Positions 52,861 to 62,556 of a stretch of 64,000 nt of DNA are shown one piece after another. Source of the DNA: Pseudomonas congelans. GTDB lineage: Bacteria > Pseudomonadota > Gammaproteobacteria > Pseudomonadales > Pseudomonadaceae. Within the stretch, counting starts at the first letter, position 1, and every line of letters starts with the position of its first letter. A program made the position numbers and the translations under genes. Location: NCBI RefSeq assembly GCF_900103225.1, contig NZ_FNJH01000006.1, forward strand, positions 124,001-188,000. Direction: 5' to 3'. The notes below the pieces were generated by a model. The model was not told the DNA's origin, searched no databases, and worked only from the letters and a program-made list of their open reading frames with translations.

Positions 52861-53103
52861 ATTCAGACGGGTACATTGAGAAAGAGCCCGATAATAACAA
52901 GCGCAACTTTAATTGCAGCTGAATGTGTCTGTATTAGGCGCTTTGTTGTTTCTGAACGTGACCGAATCATGACAAGCCGTTAAGCCCATGCGTGATGCCT
53001 GCCTGCGCATGGCCGTCGGCAACGCCTGCCACGGTGACGAAAAATCTGCGCACTGATATCGACCATCCGCCTGTCTGCGCTGTCGTTCGTGCGGCACGAC
53101 AGC

Positions 53104-53109
53104 TATAAT
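53104..53109 (+). promoter_or_regulatory. Possible -10 element upstream of proA
   Basis: TATAAT (53104-53109) is a perfect match to the sigma-70 -10 consensus, 37 bp before the proA ATG. A good -35 at 17 bases is not visible (TGTCGT). The 285-bp gap between mpg and proA holds nothing else I can name. Confidence 0.5.
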
Positions 53110-53145
53110 CAGCCGCTTTCCTCTTTGCCAAGACCTCTGAGACCA

Positions 53146-54411
53146 ATGACTGAGTCCGTTCTTGACTACATGACCCGCCTGGGTCGCGCCGCCCGCGAAG
53201 CTTCGCGAGTGATCGGTCGTGCCAGCACTGCGCAGAAGAACCGCGCCCTGCAGGCCACCGCCGCCGCTCTGGACGAAGCCCGCGCCGAGCTGTCTGCCGC
53301 CAACGCGCTGGACCTGGCCAATGGTCAGGCGAACGGCCTGGAGCCGGCCATGCTCGAGCGTCTGGCCCTGACCCCCGCACGTATCGACGGCATGATCGTC
53401 GGGTTGCGTCAGGTTGCAGCGCTGGCAGACCCGGTCGGTGCGATCCGCGACATGAGTTATCGGCCTTCGGGTATTCAGGTCGGCAAGATGCGCGTGCCGC
53501 TGGGTGTTGTCGGCATCATCTACGAGTCACGTCCGAACGTGACCATCGATGCTGCCAGTCTGTGTCTCAAGTCCGGAAACGCAACCATCCTGCGCGGTGG
53601 TTCCGAAGCCATTCATTCCAATCGCGCCATTGCGGCCTGCATCGAGCGCGGTCTTGCCGAGGCCGGGCTGCCCGCTGCTGTTGTACAAGTGGTTGAAACC
53701 ACCGACCGTGCAGCGGTTGGCGCGCTGATCACCATGCCCGAGTATGTGGACGTCATCGTTCCGCGTGGCGGCAAGGGTTTGATCGAGCGCGTCAGTCGCG
53801 ACGCGCGAGTGCCGGTCATCAAGCATCTGGACGGCATCTGCCATGTCTATGTCAGCGCCCACGCCGATCTGGCCAAGGCGCAGAAGATCGCTTTCAACGC
53901 CAAGACCTACCGTTACGGGATCTGCGGCGCGATGGAAACCCTGCTGGTCGATCAGACCATTGCCGCCGACTTCTTGCCGTCGATGGCCGCGCAGTTTCGC
54001 GAGAAGGGCGTCGAGTTGCGCGGTTGCGAGCGCACCCGTGACCTGATCGATGTGATCCCGGCCACCGAGGAAGACTGGCACACCGAGTACCTGGCGGCGA
54101 TTCTGTCGATTCGTGTCGTGTCCGGGCTGGATGAAGCCATCGAGCACATCAACCATTACGGCTCGCATCACAGCGACGCCATCGTTTCGGACCATCAAGG
54201 TCAGGTGCGCCGGTTCATGGCCGAGGTCGATTCCAGTTCGGTCATGGTCAATGCGCCGACCTGCTTCGCTGACGGGTTCGAGTACGGCCTGGGTGCCGAG
54301 ATCGGCATTTCTACTGATAAGCTGCACGCCCGCGGTCCTGTCGGCCTTGAAGGACTGACCTGCGAGAAGTACATCGTGATCGGTGACGGCCAATTGCGCG
54401 GACAAGCCTGA
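53146..54411 (+). CDS. proA: Gamma-glutamyl phosphate reductase
   Basis: ProA reduces gamma-glutamyl phosphate to the semialdehyde in proline synthesis. The 421-residue protein is an aldehyde-dehydrogenase-fold enzyme; motifs include MRVPLGVVGIIYESRPNVTIDAASLCLKSGNATILRGG, PRGGKGLIERV, HLDGICHVYV and the catalytic cysteine region TYRYGICGAMETLLV. I start at the ATG at 53146 (MTESVLDYMTRLG). It is the first gene of a long plus-strand run that continues to lipA; nadD follows 13 bp later. Confidence 0.96.
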   Translation: MTESVLDYMTRLGRAAREASRVIGRASTAQKNRALQATAAALDEARAELSAANALDLANGQANGLEPAMLERLALTPARIDGMIVGLRQVAALADPVGAIRDMSYRPSGIQVGKMRVPLGVVGIIYESRPNVTIDAASLCLKSGNATILRGGSEAIHSNRAIAACIERGLAEAGLPAAVVQVVETTDRAAVGALITMPEYVDVIVPRGGKGLIERVSRDARVPVIKHLDGICHVYVSAHADLAKAQKIAFNAKTYRYGICGAMETLLVDQTIAADFLPSMAAQFREKGVELRGCERTRDLIDVIPATEEDWHTEYLAAILSIRVVSGLDEAIEHINHYGSHHSDAIVSDHQGQVRRFMAEVDSSSVMVNAPTCFADGFEYGLGAEIGISTDKLHARGPVGLEGLTCEKYIVIGDGQLRGQA

Positions 54412-54424
54412 CTTGAATAGCCCC

Positions 54425-55093
54425 ATGACCGCGCTGCCCAGACGTATCGGCATGCTTGGGGGCACGTTCGACCCGGTTCATATCGGTCATTTGCGCGGTG
54501 CGCTCGAAGTGGCCGAACTGCTGGAACTCGATGAGTTGCGCCTGACGCCCAGCGCCAGGCCTCCGCATCGTGACATGCCGAGCGTCACCGCCGAGGACCG
54601 TCTGGCGATGGTTCAGAGTGCCGTTGCGGGTGTGTCGCCCCTGACGGTGGATGACCGTGAACTGAAACGTGACAAACCGTCGTACACCCTCGACACACTG
54701 GAATCGATGCGCGCCGAACTGGCGCCTCGGGACCAGTTGTTCCTGTTGCTGGGTTGGGATGCCTTTTGCGGGCTGCCGACCTGGCACAGATGGGAAGAAC
54801 TGCTGGAGCACTGCCATATCGTGGTGCTGCAACGCCCGGACGCGGACAGCGAGTCGCCGGATGCCATGCGCAATCTGCTGGCGGCCCGCGCAGTCAGCGA
54901 TCCCAAGGCCCTGAAAGGGCCGGGTGGACAGATTACATTCGTCTGGCAGACGCCGTTAGCGGTGTCTGCCACCCAGATCCGTCAACTGCTGGCCAGCGGT
55001 AAGTCGGTACGTTTTCTGGTGCCAGACGCGGTACTGGCCTATATCGATGCGCGCGGGCTTTACCGTGCGCCGAACACTGATGGGTCGTCCTGA
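54425..55093 (+). CDS. nadD: Nicotinate-mononucleotide adenylyltransferase
   Basis: NadD adenylates nicotinate mononucleotide in NAD synthesis. The 222-residue protein begins MTALPRRIGMLGGTFDPVHIGHLRGA; GTFDPVHIGH is the nucleotidyltransferase motif. The ISxTxIR counterpart is VSATQIRQLLASG. It follows proA after 13 bp, and rsfS after 60 bp. No strong ribosome site is seen before the ATG at 54425, and an in-frame upstream ATG lies inside proA. Confidence 0.95.
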   Translation: MTALPRRIGMLGGTFDPVHIGHLRGALEVAELLELDELRLTPSARPPHRDMPSVTAEDRLAMVQSAVAGVSPLTVDDRELKRDKPSYTLDTLESMRAELAPRDQLFLLLGWDAFCGLPTWHRWEELLEHCHIVVLQRPDADSESPDAMRNLLAARAVSDPKALKGPGGQITFVWQTPLAVSATQIRQLLASGKSVRFLVPDAVLAYIDARGLYRAPNTDGSS

Positions 55094-55153
55094 AACTGCT
55101 TTGATCGACAAGCGTCTGGACGGTCCCACACATACGAGCTGAATGAGTTTTAT

Positions 55154-55540
55154 ATGACAAAGCAAAAAATGAGCAGTGAAGAAGTCATCAATGTTGCGAT
55201 TGCAGCCCTTGAAGAGGTCAAGGGTGCCGACATCCTGACCATCGACGTGCGCGACAAGACCAGCATCGCCGACTACATGCTGATCTGCACCGGTACGTCC
55301 AACCGTCAGTTGAACGCACTGGTCGATAACGTCCGTGACAAGGTCAAGGCTGCCGGCCTGAAGTCTCTGAGCGAAGAAGGCAAGGGCGACAGCGACTGGG
55401 TCCTGCTGGACCTGGGTGATGTGATCGTCCATGTGATGACCGCTGCGGCACGCCAGTTCTATGACCTTGAGCGCTTGTGGCAGGGTGCCGAACAAAGCCG
55501 TGCTGCCAGCGCTGCGCACCACACACCAGGCAACGAATAA
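55154..55540 (+). CDS. rsfS: Ribosome silencing factor RsfS
   Basis: RsfS binds ribosomal protein L14 and blocks subunit joining when nutrients are low. The 128 residues include IADYMLICTGTSNRQLNALVDNV, GDSDWVLLDLGDVIVHVM and ARQFYDLERLW, all typical of the family. The start is ATG at 55154; MSSEEVI, five codons on, is an alternative. It lies between nadD and rlmH as in most proteobacteria. Confidence 0.96.
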   Translation: MTKQKMSSEEVINVAIAALEEVKGADILTIDVRDKTSIADYMLICTGTSNRQLNALVDNVRDKVKAAGLKSLSEEGKGDSDWVLLDLGDVIVHVMTAAARQFYDLERLWQGAEQSRAASAAHHTPGNE

Positions 55541-55549
55541 GGTTTTGAT

Positions 55550-56017
55550 GTGCGTCTGCGTCTGATCGCTGTGGGTTCGCGCATGCCCAAGTGGGTGGAA
55601 GAAGGTTGGCACGAATATGCCAAGCGGATGCCCTCCGAGCTTGCGCTTGAACTGGTGGAAATCCCGCTCAATACCCGAGGCAAAAACGCCGATGTCGCGC
55701 GCTTTATCCGTCAGGAAGGCGAGGCGATGCTGGCGAAAGTGCAGCCGGGCGAGCGGATTGTCACGCTGGAAGTGCATGGCAAACCGTGGAGCACCGAACA
55801 GCTGGCGGTCGAGCTCGATCGCTGGCGTCTCGATGCGCGCACGGTCAACCTGATGGTCGGCGGCCCCGAGGGGCTGGCGCCTGAAGTCTGTGCCCGCAGT
55901 GAACAACGCTGGTCTCTGTCGCCGCTGACCCTGCCGCACCCGTTGGTGCGCATCCTGATCGGCGAGCAGATGTATCGCGCCTGGACGGTCCTGTCCGGGC
56001 ACCCTTATCACAAGTAG
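55550..56017 (+). CDS. rlmH: 23S rRNA pseudouridine-1915 N3-methyltransferase
   Basis: RlmH methylates pseudouridine 1915 in helix 69 of 23S rRNA. The 155-residue protein starts at a GTG (55550) with AAGG 7 bases upstream, giving the family N-terminus MRLRLIAVGSRMPKWVEEG. The SPOUT-type SAM-binding motif is at VGGPEGLAPEV, and it ends LSGHPYHK, the standard C-terminus. It lies 9 bp past rsfS and 28 bp before mrdA. Confidence 0.97.
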   Translation: MRLRLIAVGSRMPKWVEEGWHEYAKRMPSELALELVEIPLNTRGKNADVARFIRQEGEAMLAKVQPGERIVTLEVHGKPWSTEQLAVELDRWRLDARTVNLMVGGPEGLAPEVCARSEQRWSLSPLTLPHPLVRILIGEQMYRAWTVLSGHPYHK

Positions 56018-56045
56018 CATCGTTTTTACTGTGAATACGGCCTAA

Positions 56046-57941
56046 ATGTCTCAACCGATCCGCCTCAAAGACCACGAAAAGGACGCACGCCTGGTGCGCG
56101 GCAGGGTCGTGTTCGGTGCTGTGGCGGTGGTGTTGCTGGTCTGCGTGCTGATTGCCCGGTTGTATTACCTGCAGGTCATCCAGTACGAGTATCACTCCAC
56201 GCTCTCGGAAAACAACCGCGTTCACGTTCAGCCGATTCCGCCCAGCCGTGGGCTGATCTACGACCGCAATGGCGTTGTGGTTGCCGATAACCGACCCAGT
56301 TTCAGTCTGAGCATGACCCGTGAACGCGCAGGCGAGTGGTCCAGCGTGCTCGACACCATTGTCGAGATTTTGCAGCTCACCCCCGATGACCGCATCATCT
56401 TCGAAAAGCGCATGAAGCAGGGGCGTCGGCCGTTCGAGCCGGTGCCCATCCTGTTCGAGCTGAGCGAAGAACAGATCGCCCTGATCGCCGTCAACCAGTT
56501 CCGCCTGCCGGGCGTCGAGGTGGTTGCGCAACTGGTCAGGCACTACCCGCAAGGGCCGCACTTTGCCCACTCGGTCGGCTACATGGGGCGGATCAACGAG
56601 AAAGAGCTCAAGAGCCTCGACCCGATCAATTACAGCGGCACGCACCATATCGGCAAGACCGGTATCGAGCGCTTTTACGAGCCCGAGCTGCATGGTCAGG
56701 TCGGCTACGAAGAGGTCGAGACCAACGCCCGTGGTCGCGTGCTGCGTGTGCTCAAGCGTACCGACCCGATCCCTGGCAAGGACATCGTCCTGAGCCTGGA
56801 CATCAAACTTCAGGAAGCCGCCGAAGCTGCACTGGGCGGGCGTCGCGGTGCGGTTGTCGCACTGGACCCGGCCACCGGCGAAGTGCTGGCGATGGTCAGT
56901 GCGCCGAGCTTCGATCCGAATCTGTTTGTCACCGGCATCAGCTTCAAGGCCTACGCCGAACTGCGCGATTCCATCGACCGGCCGCTGTTCAACCGCATTC
57001 TGCGCGGGTTGTACCCGCCTGGCTCGACCATCAAGCCTGCGGTGGCGATTGCCGGGCTGGATACCGGTGCGGTGACGCCTGGCTCGCGGGTATTCGATCC
57101 GGGCTATTACCAACTGCCCAATTACGACCACAAGTACCGCAACTGGAACCGCACCGGCGATGGCTGGGTCGATCTGGATACGGCGATCATGCGTTCAAAT
57201 GACACGTACTTCTACGATCTGGCACACAAGGTGGGCATTGATCGACTGGCTACCTACATGAACAAGTTCGGTATCGGGCAGAAGGTCTCGCTGGACATGT
57301 TCGAAGAGTCTCCCGGCCTCATGCCTTCCCGTGAGTGGAAGCGCGCCACGCGCCGTCAGGCCTGGTTCCCTGGCGAGACGCTGATCCTCGGCATCGGTCA
57401 GGGCTACATGCAGGCAACGCCGTTGCAACTGGCCCAGGCGACCGCGCTGGTGGCCAACAAGGGTGTGTGGAACCGTCCGCATCTGGCCCGAACCATCGAA
57501 GGCAAGGCGCCTGTGGATGAAAACCCGATGCCGGACATCGTGCTGCGCGACCCGGCCAACTGGGGACGCGTCAACCACGGCATGCAGGAAGTGATGCACG
57601 GCGCGCGCGGTACGGCGCGCAAGGCCGCCATTGGCGCGCAGTACCGGATTGCCGGCAAAAGCGGTACGGCCCAGGTCGTGGCCATCAAGCAGGGCGAGAA
57701 ATACGACCGCACCAAGGTACAGGAGCGTCACCGCGACCATGCCTTATTCGTCGGCTTCGCCCCGGCCGACAACCCGAAAATCGTTGTTGCAGTGATGGTC
57801 GAGAACGGCGAGTCCGGTTCCGGCGTCGCCGCCCCCGTCGTGCGTCAGGTCCTGGACGCCTGGCTGCTCGACGAAAACGGCCACCTCAAACCCGAGTACG
57901 CCGGTTCCCTGAATCTGGAGGCTGCGGCCCGTGAAGAGTAA
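56046..57941 (+). CDS. mrdA: Penicillin-binding protein 2
   Basis: PBP2 is the elongation-specific transpeptidase that works with RodA. The 631 residues have one membrane anchor (about 21-42), a dimerisation domain, and a transpeptidase domain with S327xxK330 (PPGSTIKP), SND at about 383 (MRSNDTYFY) and KSGTAQVV. All three active-site motifs are normal. The start is ATG at 56046. Its end overlaps the rodA start by 11 bp, so the two are translationally coupled. Confidence 0.97.
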   Translation: MSQPIRLKDHEKDARLVRGRVVFGAVAVVLLVCVLIARLYYLQVIQYEYHSTLSENNRVHVQPIPPSRGLIYDRNGVVVADNRPSFSLSMTRERAGEWSSVLDTIVEILQLTPDDRIIFEKRMKQGRRPFEPVPILFELSEEQIALIAVNQFRLPGVEVVAQLVRHYPQGPHFAHSVGYMGRINEKELKSLDPINYSGTHHIGKTGIERFYEPELHGQVGYEEVETNARGRVLRVLKRTDPIPGKDIVLSLDIKLQEAAEAALGGRRGAVVALDPATGEVLAMVSAPSFDPNLFVTGISFKAYAELRDSIDRPLFNRILRGLYPPGSTIKPAVAIAGLDTGAVTPGSRVFDPGYYQLPNYDHKYRNWNRTGDGWVDLDTAIMRSNDTYFYDLAHKVGIDRLATYMNKFGIGQKVSLDMFEESPGLMPSREWKRATRRQAWFPGETLILGIGQGYMQATPLQLAQATALVANKGVWNRPHLARTIEGKAPVDENPMPDIVLRDPANWGRVNHGMQEVMHGARGTARKAAIGAQYRIAGKSGTAQVVAIKQGEKYDRTKVQERHRDHALFVGFAPADNPKIVVAVMVENGESGSGVAAPVVRQVLDAWLLDENGHLKPEYAGSLNLEAAAREE

Positions 57942-59076
57942 TTTCGACCGCATCCTGTCCAGTGAAGACGTGATGCGTCGCCGCGCCACGTTTCTACAGC
58001 GCATTCATATCGACGGTCCATTGCTGATCCTGCTGCTGACGCTGGCGGCGGGCAGCCTGTTCGTGCTGTATTCGGCCAGTGGCAAGAACTGGGATCTGCT
58101 GATCAAGCAGGCCAGTTCGTTCGGCATCGGTCTGGTGGCAATGGTGGTGATCGCCCAGCTGGAGCCGCGCTTCATGGCGCGCTGGGTGCCGGTGCTGTAT
58201 GTCATCGGCGTCCTGCTGCTGGTGGTGGTGGATGTCATGGGCCATAACGCCATGGGTGCGACGCGCTGGATCAACATTCCCGGGGTGATCCGCTTCCAGC
58301 CTTCGGAGTTTCTCAAGATCATCATGCCGGCGACCATCGCCTGGTATCTGTCCAAGCGCACGCTGCCCCCGCATTTGAAGCATGTGGCGGTCAGTCTTGC
58401 CCTGGTGGGTGTGCCGTTCATTCTTATCGTGCGCCAGCCCGACCTGGGGACGTCACTGCTGATTCTGGCATCGGGTGCCTTCGTGCTGTTCATGGCCGGT
58501 TTGCGCTGGCGCTGGATCATCAGCGTACTGGCGGCCGCCGTACCGGCGGCAGTGGCCATGTGGTTCTTCTTCATGCACGACTACCAGAAGCAGCGCGTAC
58601 TGACGTTTCTGGACCCCGAAAGCGATCCGCTGGGGACCGGCTGGAACATCATTCAGTCAAAGGCTGCCATCGGTTCGGGCGGCGTGTTCGGCAAAGGCTG
58701 GTTGCTCGGCACCCAGTCGCACCTCGACTTTCTGCCGGAAAGCCATACCGACTTCATCATTGCAGTATTGGGTGAAGAGTTTGGCCTGGTAGGCATCTGT
58801 GCGCTGCTGATCATTTATATGCTGCTGATCGGCCGCGGGCTTGTGATCACTGCACAGGCGCAGACATTATTCGGCAAACTGCTGGCCGGTGCGTTGACCA
58901 TGACGTTTTTTGTTTACGTTTTCGTCAACATCGGTATGGTCAGTGGCCTGCTGCCAGTGGTGGGGGTGCCGTTGCCCTTCATTAGCTACGGCGGAACTTC
59001 GCTCGTGACCCTACTGTCAGCGTTTGGGGTTTTGATGTCGATCCATACACATCGTAAATGGATCGCTCAAGTTTGA
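57931..59076 (+). CDS. rodA: Rod shape-determining protein RodA
   Basis: RodA is the SEDS-family glycosyltransferase that makes lateral-wall peptidoglycan with PBP2. The 381-residue protein has ten or so membrane helices and SEDS motifs: LIKQASSFGIGLVAM, GATRWINIPGVIRFQPSE, ESHTDFIIAVLGEEFGLVG, and PVVGVPLPFISYGGTSLVT. The GTG at 57931 overlaps the mrdA end and has GGAG about 10 bases upstream; an ATG at 57973 is an alternative. mltB follows after 17 bp. Confidence 0.96.
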   Translation: MKSNFDRILSSEDVMRRRATFLQRIHIDGPLLILLLTLAAGSLFVLYSASGKNWDLLIKQASSFGIGLVAMVVIAQLEPRFMARWVPVLYVIGVLLLVVVDVMGHNAMGATRWINIPGVIRFQPSEFLKIIMPATIAWYLSKRTLPPHLKHVAVSLALVGVPFILIVRQPDLGTSLLILASGAFVLFMAGLRWRWIISVLAAAVPAAVAMWFFFMHDYQKQRVLTFLDPESDPLGTGWNIIQSKAAIGSGGVFGKGWLLGTQSHLDFLPESHTDFIIAVLGEEFGLVGICALLIIYMLLIGRGLVITAQAQTLFGKLLAGALTMTFFVYVFVNIGMVSGLLPVVGVPLPFISYGGTSLVTLLSAFGVLMSIHTHRKWIAQV

Positions 59077-59093
59077 TTAAGGTGAACTATTCA

Positions 59094-60101
59094 ATGCAAG
59101 TAATGCGTAACTGGGCTCGATATGCTCCGGTGGTCGGTCTGGTGGGCATCCTTGGATCGGTGCAAGAGGCACTGGCTGGCGACTATGAAGGTTCGCCCCA
59201 GGTGGCGGAATTCGTCGGTGAGCTGACCCGCGATCACGGTTTTGCCGGTGAGCAGTTGATGAGCCTGTTCCGCGAGGTCGAGCGCAAGCAGGCCATCCTC
59301 GATGCCATTTCCCGCCCGGCCGAACGCGTCAAGCAGTGGAAAGAGTATCGGCCGATGTTCATCACCGATACGCGCATCGCTCGCGGTGTCGACTTCTGGC
59401 GTCAGCATGAGGCCGCCCTGGCGCGTGCCGAGCAGGAATACGGCGTGCCGGCGCAGATCATCGTGTCGATCATTGGTGTAGAGACCTTCTTCGGCCGCAA
59501 CACCGGTAACTATCGAGTGATCGACGCCTTGTCGACGCTGGGCTTCGATTACCCGCCACGCGCCCAGTTCTTCCGCAAGGAATTGCGCGAGTTTCTGCTG
59601 CTGGCGCGCGAGCAACAGGTCGATCCCCTTACGCTAAAGGGTTCGTACGCCGGCGCAATGGGACTGCCGCAGTTCATGCCGAGCAGTTTCCGCGCCTACG
59701 CAGTGGATTTCGACGGCGACGGTCATATCAACATCTGGACCGACCCGGACGATGCCATCGGCAGTGTCGCCAGCTATTTCAAACGTCATGGCTGGGTGGC
59801 CGGTCAGCCGGTGGTCAGCCGTGCCACGGCACGTGGCGACCGGGTTGACGAGGGGTTGAGCCCTGCGCTTGATCCGGTAATGTCGGTCGGGGAGTTGCGA
59901 CAGCTGGGCTGGGCGAGTCATGATGCGCTGCGCGACGATATGCCGGTGACGGCGTTTCGTCTGGAAGGCGACAATGGTCCTGAATACTGGCTGGGTTTGA
60001 ACAATTTTTATGCAATCACTCGTTATAACCGCAGTGTGATGTACGCCATGGCCGTATATCAGCTGTCTGAATCGTTGGTTCAAGCTCGAGGCGTCAAGTA
60101 A
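59094..60101 (+). CDS. mltB: Membrane-bound lytic transglycosylase B
   Basis: MltB cleaves glycan strands between N-acetylmuramic acid and N-acetylglucosamine with formation of an anhydro end. The 335 residues start at MQVMRNW (AAGGTGA, 9 bases upstream), with a signal-like N-terminus and no lipobox cysteine, so this is a soluble SltB1-type variant rather than a lipoprotein. The catalytic glutamate is E130 in IIGVETFFGRNTGNY; also GSYAGAMGLPQFMPSS and DFDGDGHINIW. Its stop overlaps the rlpA start (TAATG). Confidence 0.93.
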   Translation: MQVMRNWARYAPVVGLVGILGSVQEALAGDYEGSPQVAEFVGELTRDHGFAGEQLMSLFREVERKQAILDAISRPAERVKQWKEYRPMFITDTRIARGVDFWRQHEAALARAEQEYGVPAQIIVSIIGVETFFGRNTGNYRVIDALSTLGFDYPPRAQFFRKELREFLLLAREQQVDPLTLKGSYAGAMGLPQFMPSSFRAYAVDFDGDGHINIWTDPDDAIGSVASYFKRHGWVAGQPVVSRATARGDRVDEGLSPALDPVMSVGELRQLGWASHDALRDDMPVTAFRLEGDNGPEYWLGLNNFYAITRYNRSVMYAMAVYQLSESLVQARGVK

Positions 60102-61129
60102 TGCGGGCATCGCCGATTCTTCAATCATTCAAGCTTCTGGCGCTGACCGGCCTGGCAGTGCTGGTCGCCAGTTGCTCGTCGCCATCGCGCACGACAACTT
60201 CACCGTCGCCCAAGGGCGGCGCCGTGGTGCGCTCGATGCCGGGGCTGGACATCAACCGTGCCCACAAGGACGGCGCGCCGTGGTGGGATGTGGATGTCTC
60301 GCGCATCCCTGATGCAACGCCGACCCTGCACACCGGGGCCTACAAGGCCAACCCGTACACCGTGCTGGGCAAGACCTATTTCCCGATGAGCGATTCCAGG
60401 CGTTACGTCGCTTCGGGCACCGCTTCCTGGTACGGCACCAAGTTTCATGGTCAGAACACTGCCAACGGCGAGGTGTATGACCTGTACGGCATGAGTGCCG
60501 CACACAAGACCCTGCCGCTGCCCAGCTACGTCAAGGTGACCAACCTGGACAACAATCGCACAGTGATCCTGCGCGTCAATGATCGCGGGCCGTTCTATTC
60601 CGACCGCATCATCGACCTGTCCTACGCGGCCGCCAAAAAGCTCGGTTATGCCGAAACCGGTACTGCACGGGTCAAGGTCGAAGGCATCGATCCGCAGGAA
60701 TGGTGGGCGCAACGGGGGCGTCCGGCGCCGCTGATGCTCAATCAGCCGCAGGTCGTTGCGCAGGCGACACCGCCCGCGCTGTCCACTTCCACCGGCACCG
60801 TCGAGCAGTACACACCGCCTCCTCAGCAGCACGCAGCACCCGTCGTGCCGTTGCAGGTTGACGCAAAAAAAAACGCTTCAGGACAAGCCGCTGGGCTGTT
60901 TCTCCAGGTGGGAGCCTTCGCCAACCCGGACGCTGCGGAACTCCTGAGGTCGAAATTGAGCGGGATGGTCCGAGCGCCGGTGTTCGTCAGCTCGATAGCG
61001 CGCAATCAGCAAACGCTCTATCGAGTGCGGATGGGACCGATCGACACGCAGGGTGAAGCCCAGCAGCTGCAAAACAGCGTCAGGTCGGCCAATCTGGGCC
61101 AGCCGAGCGTAGTGACATCGGATCAGTAA
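60101..61129 (+). CDS. rlpA: Septal ring lytic transglycosylase RlpA lipoprotein
   Basis: RlpA is an outer-membrane lipoprotein; in P. aeruginosa it cleaves denuded glycan at the septum. The 342-residue protein has a lipobox (VLVASC), a double-psi beta barrel (about 100-200; GTASWYGTKFHG, GMSAAHKTLPLPSYVKVTNL, VNDRGPF) with the conserved histidine and aspartate of the active site, a Pro/Gln-rich linker (about 215-255), and a C-terminal SPOR domain (LFLQVGAFANPDAAELL ... RVRMGP). It follows mltB with a one-base overlap. Confidence 0.96.
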   Translation: MRASPILQSFKLLALTGLAVLVASCSSPSRTTTSPSPKGGAVVRSMPGLDINRAHKDGAPWWDVDVSRIPDATPTLHTGAYKANPYTVLGKTYFPMSDSRRYVASGTASWYGTKFHGQNTANGEVYDLYGMSAAHKTLPLPSYVKVTNLDNNRTVILRVNDRGPFYSDRIIDLSYAAAKKLGYAETGTARVKVEGIDPQEWWAQRGRPAPLMLNQPQVVAQATPPALSTSTGTVEQYTPPPQQHAAPVVPLQVDAKKNASGQAAGLFLQVGAFANPDAAELLRSKLSGMVRAPVFVSSIARNQQTLYRVRMGPIDTQGEAQQLQNSVRSANLGQPSVVTSDQ

Positions 61130-61143
61130 GTTTTTTCGACAAT

Positions 61144-61168
61144 CGTTCTCCGGCAACAACGGAGAACG
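61144..61168. other. Hairpin after rlpA
   Basis: CGTTCTCCG pairs with CGGAGAACG (9 bp, 7-base loop), 15 bases past the rlpA stop. There is no T-run after it, so it is more likely a 3'-end stabiliser or Rho-related structure than an intrinsic terminator. The rest of the 242-bp gap to dacA, which probably holds a dacA promoter, has no other feature I can name. Confidence 0.55.
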
Positions 61169-61371
61169 GTATGCAGTCGCAGGCGGCGCAGATTTGCTTT
61201 CAGGGCAAGCGTTGCAGGTAACTGCCCACAAGGTCGTGTGTCGAACAGGCGACTTTGTCAGCCAGGGTTACAGCCTGGCGCCACGAGCCGTACCGAGGCG
61301 TTTTCGCTTCGCCGGTCTGTTCAGTTTTGCCCGCAAGGGCATGTTTGCCCATTAGGATTCTCGAGAGACGG

Positions 61372-62532
61372 ATGAACATCACCACCTTTGCAAAACGTTT
61401 GTGCCTGCTTGTTCCACTGATTATCACCCCGACGGTATGGGCGGCAGAGCAGATGACGCCTGCTGCACCACAGCTGGCGGCCAAGTCCTACGTGCTGATG
61501 GATGCCACCAGCGGCAACGTCCTGGTCGAGAATAACGGTGATCAGCGTCTGGCTCCTGCCAGTCTGACCAAGTTGATGACCGCCTACATCGCGACCCTGG
61601 AAATCCGCCGCGGCCAGATCGGTGAAAACGATCCGGTGACGATCAGTGAAAACGCCTGGCGCACGGGCGGTTCGCGGATGTTCATCAAGGTCGGCAGCCA
61701 GGTCACGGTCAGCGACCTGCTGCACGGCATCATCATTCAGTCGGGTAACGACGCCAGTGTCGCGATTTCCGAGCACATCGCCGGCAGTGAAGACGCCTTC
61801 GCCGACATGATGAACAAGACTGCCGGCGACCTGGGCATGACCAACAGCCACTTCATGAACCCGACCGGTCTGCCGAACCCGGAGCACTACTCGTCGGCTC
61901 ACGACATGGCGATCCTGGCGCGCGCAATCATTCACGAAGACCCGGCTCACTATGCGATCTACTCGCAGAAGGAGTTCTTCTGGAACGGCATCAAGCAGCC
62001 TAACCGCAACCTGCTGCTGTGGCGCGACAAGACCGTCGACGGTCTGAAAACCGGTCACACCGATGAAGCCGGCTACTGCATGGTGTCGTCGGCAGTACGT
62101 GACGGCATGCGTTTGATCGCCGTGGTGTTCGGCACCAACAGCGAACAGGCTCGCGCAGCTGAAACCCAGAAGCTGCTGACCTATGGCTTCCGTTTCTTCG
62201 AAACCCAGAACTTCTATCAGAAGGGCACCGAGCTGGCTCAGGCCACGGTCTGGAAGGGCACCGAGCGTCAGGTCAAGGCCGGTCTGGCTGAAGATCTGAG
62301 CATGACCATGCCTAAGGGCGACATGAAGAAACTGTCCGCCAGCATGACCATGAACCCGCAACTGGTTGCGCCAATCGCCAAGGGCGACGTGATCGGCAAG
62401 GTCGAGGTCAAGAAAGACGATCAGGTGGTTCACACCGCCAATCTGATTGCTCTCGATGCGGTTGAGGAGGGTGGTATTTTCCGCCGCGTGTGGGATAGCA
62501 TCCGCCTGTTCTTCTACGGCTTGTTCAACTGA
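61372..62532 (+). CDS. dacA: D-alanyl-D-alanine carboxypeptidase (PBP5/6)
   Basis: It trims the terminal D-Ala from peptidoglycan stem peptides. The 386-residue protein has a signal peptide (about 1-24, LCLLVPLIITPTVWA), S64xxK67 in PASLTKLMTAY, SGN at 124-126 (IQSGNDAS), KTG in GLKTGHTDEAGY, and a C-terminal PBP5_C domain ending in an amphipathic helix (FRRVWDSIRLFFYGLFN) for membrane anchoring. The start MNITTFAKRL has AGAGACGG upstream; the long frame to 61255 lacks a signal peptide. Confidence 0.96.
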   Translation: MNITTFAKRLCLLVPLIITPTVWAAEQMTPAAPQLAAKSYVLMDATSGNVLVENNGDQRLAPASLTKLMTAYIATLEIRRGQIGENDPVTISENAWRTGGSRMFIKVGSQVTVSDLLHGIIIQSGNDASVAISEHIAGSEDAFADMMNKTAGDLGMTNSHFMNPTGLPNPEHYSSAHDMAILARAIIHEDPAHYAIYSQKEFFWNGIKQPNRNLLLWRDKTVDGLKTGHTDEAGYCMVSSAVRDGMRLIAVVFGTNSEQARAAETQKLLTYGFRFFETQNFYQKGTELAQATVWKGTERQVKAGLAEDLSMTMPKGDMKKLSASMTMNPQLVAPIAKGDVIGKVEVKKDDQVVHTANLIALDAVEEGGIFRRVWDSIRLFFYGLFN

Positions 62533-62556
62533 TCCAGTAACCAATGCCGACCTTCT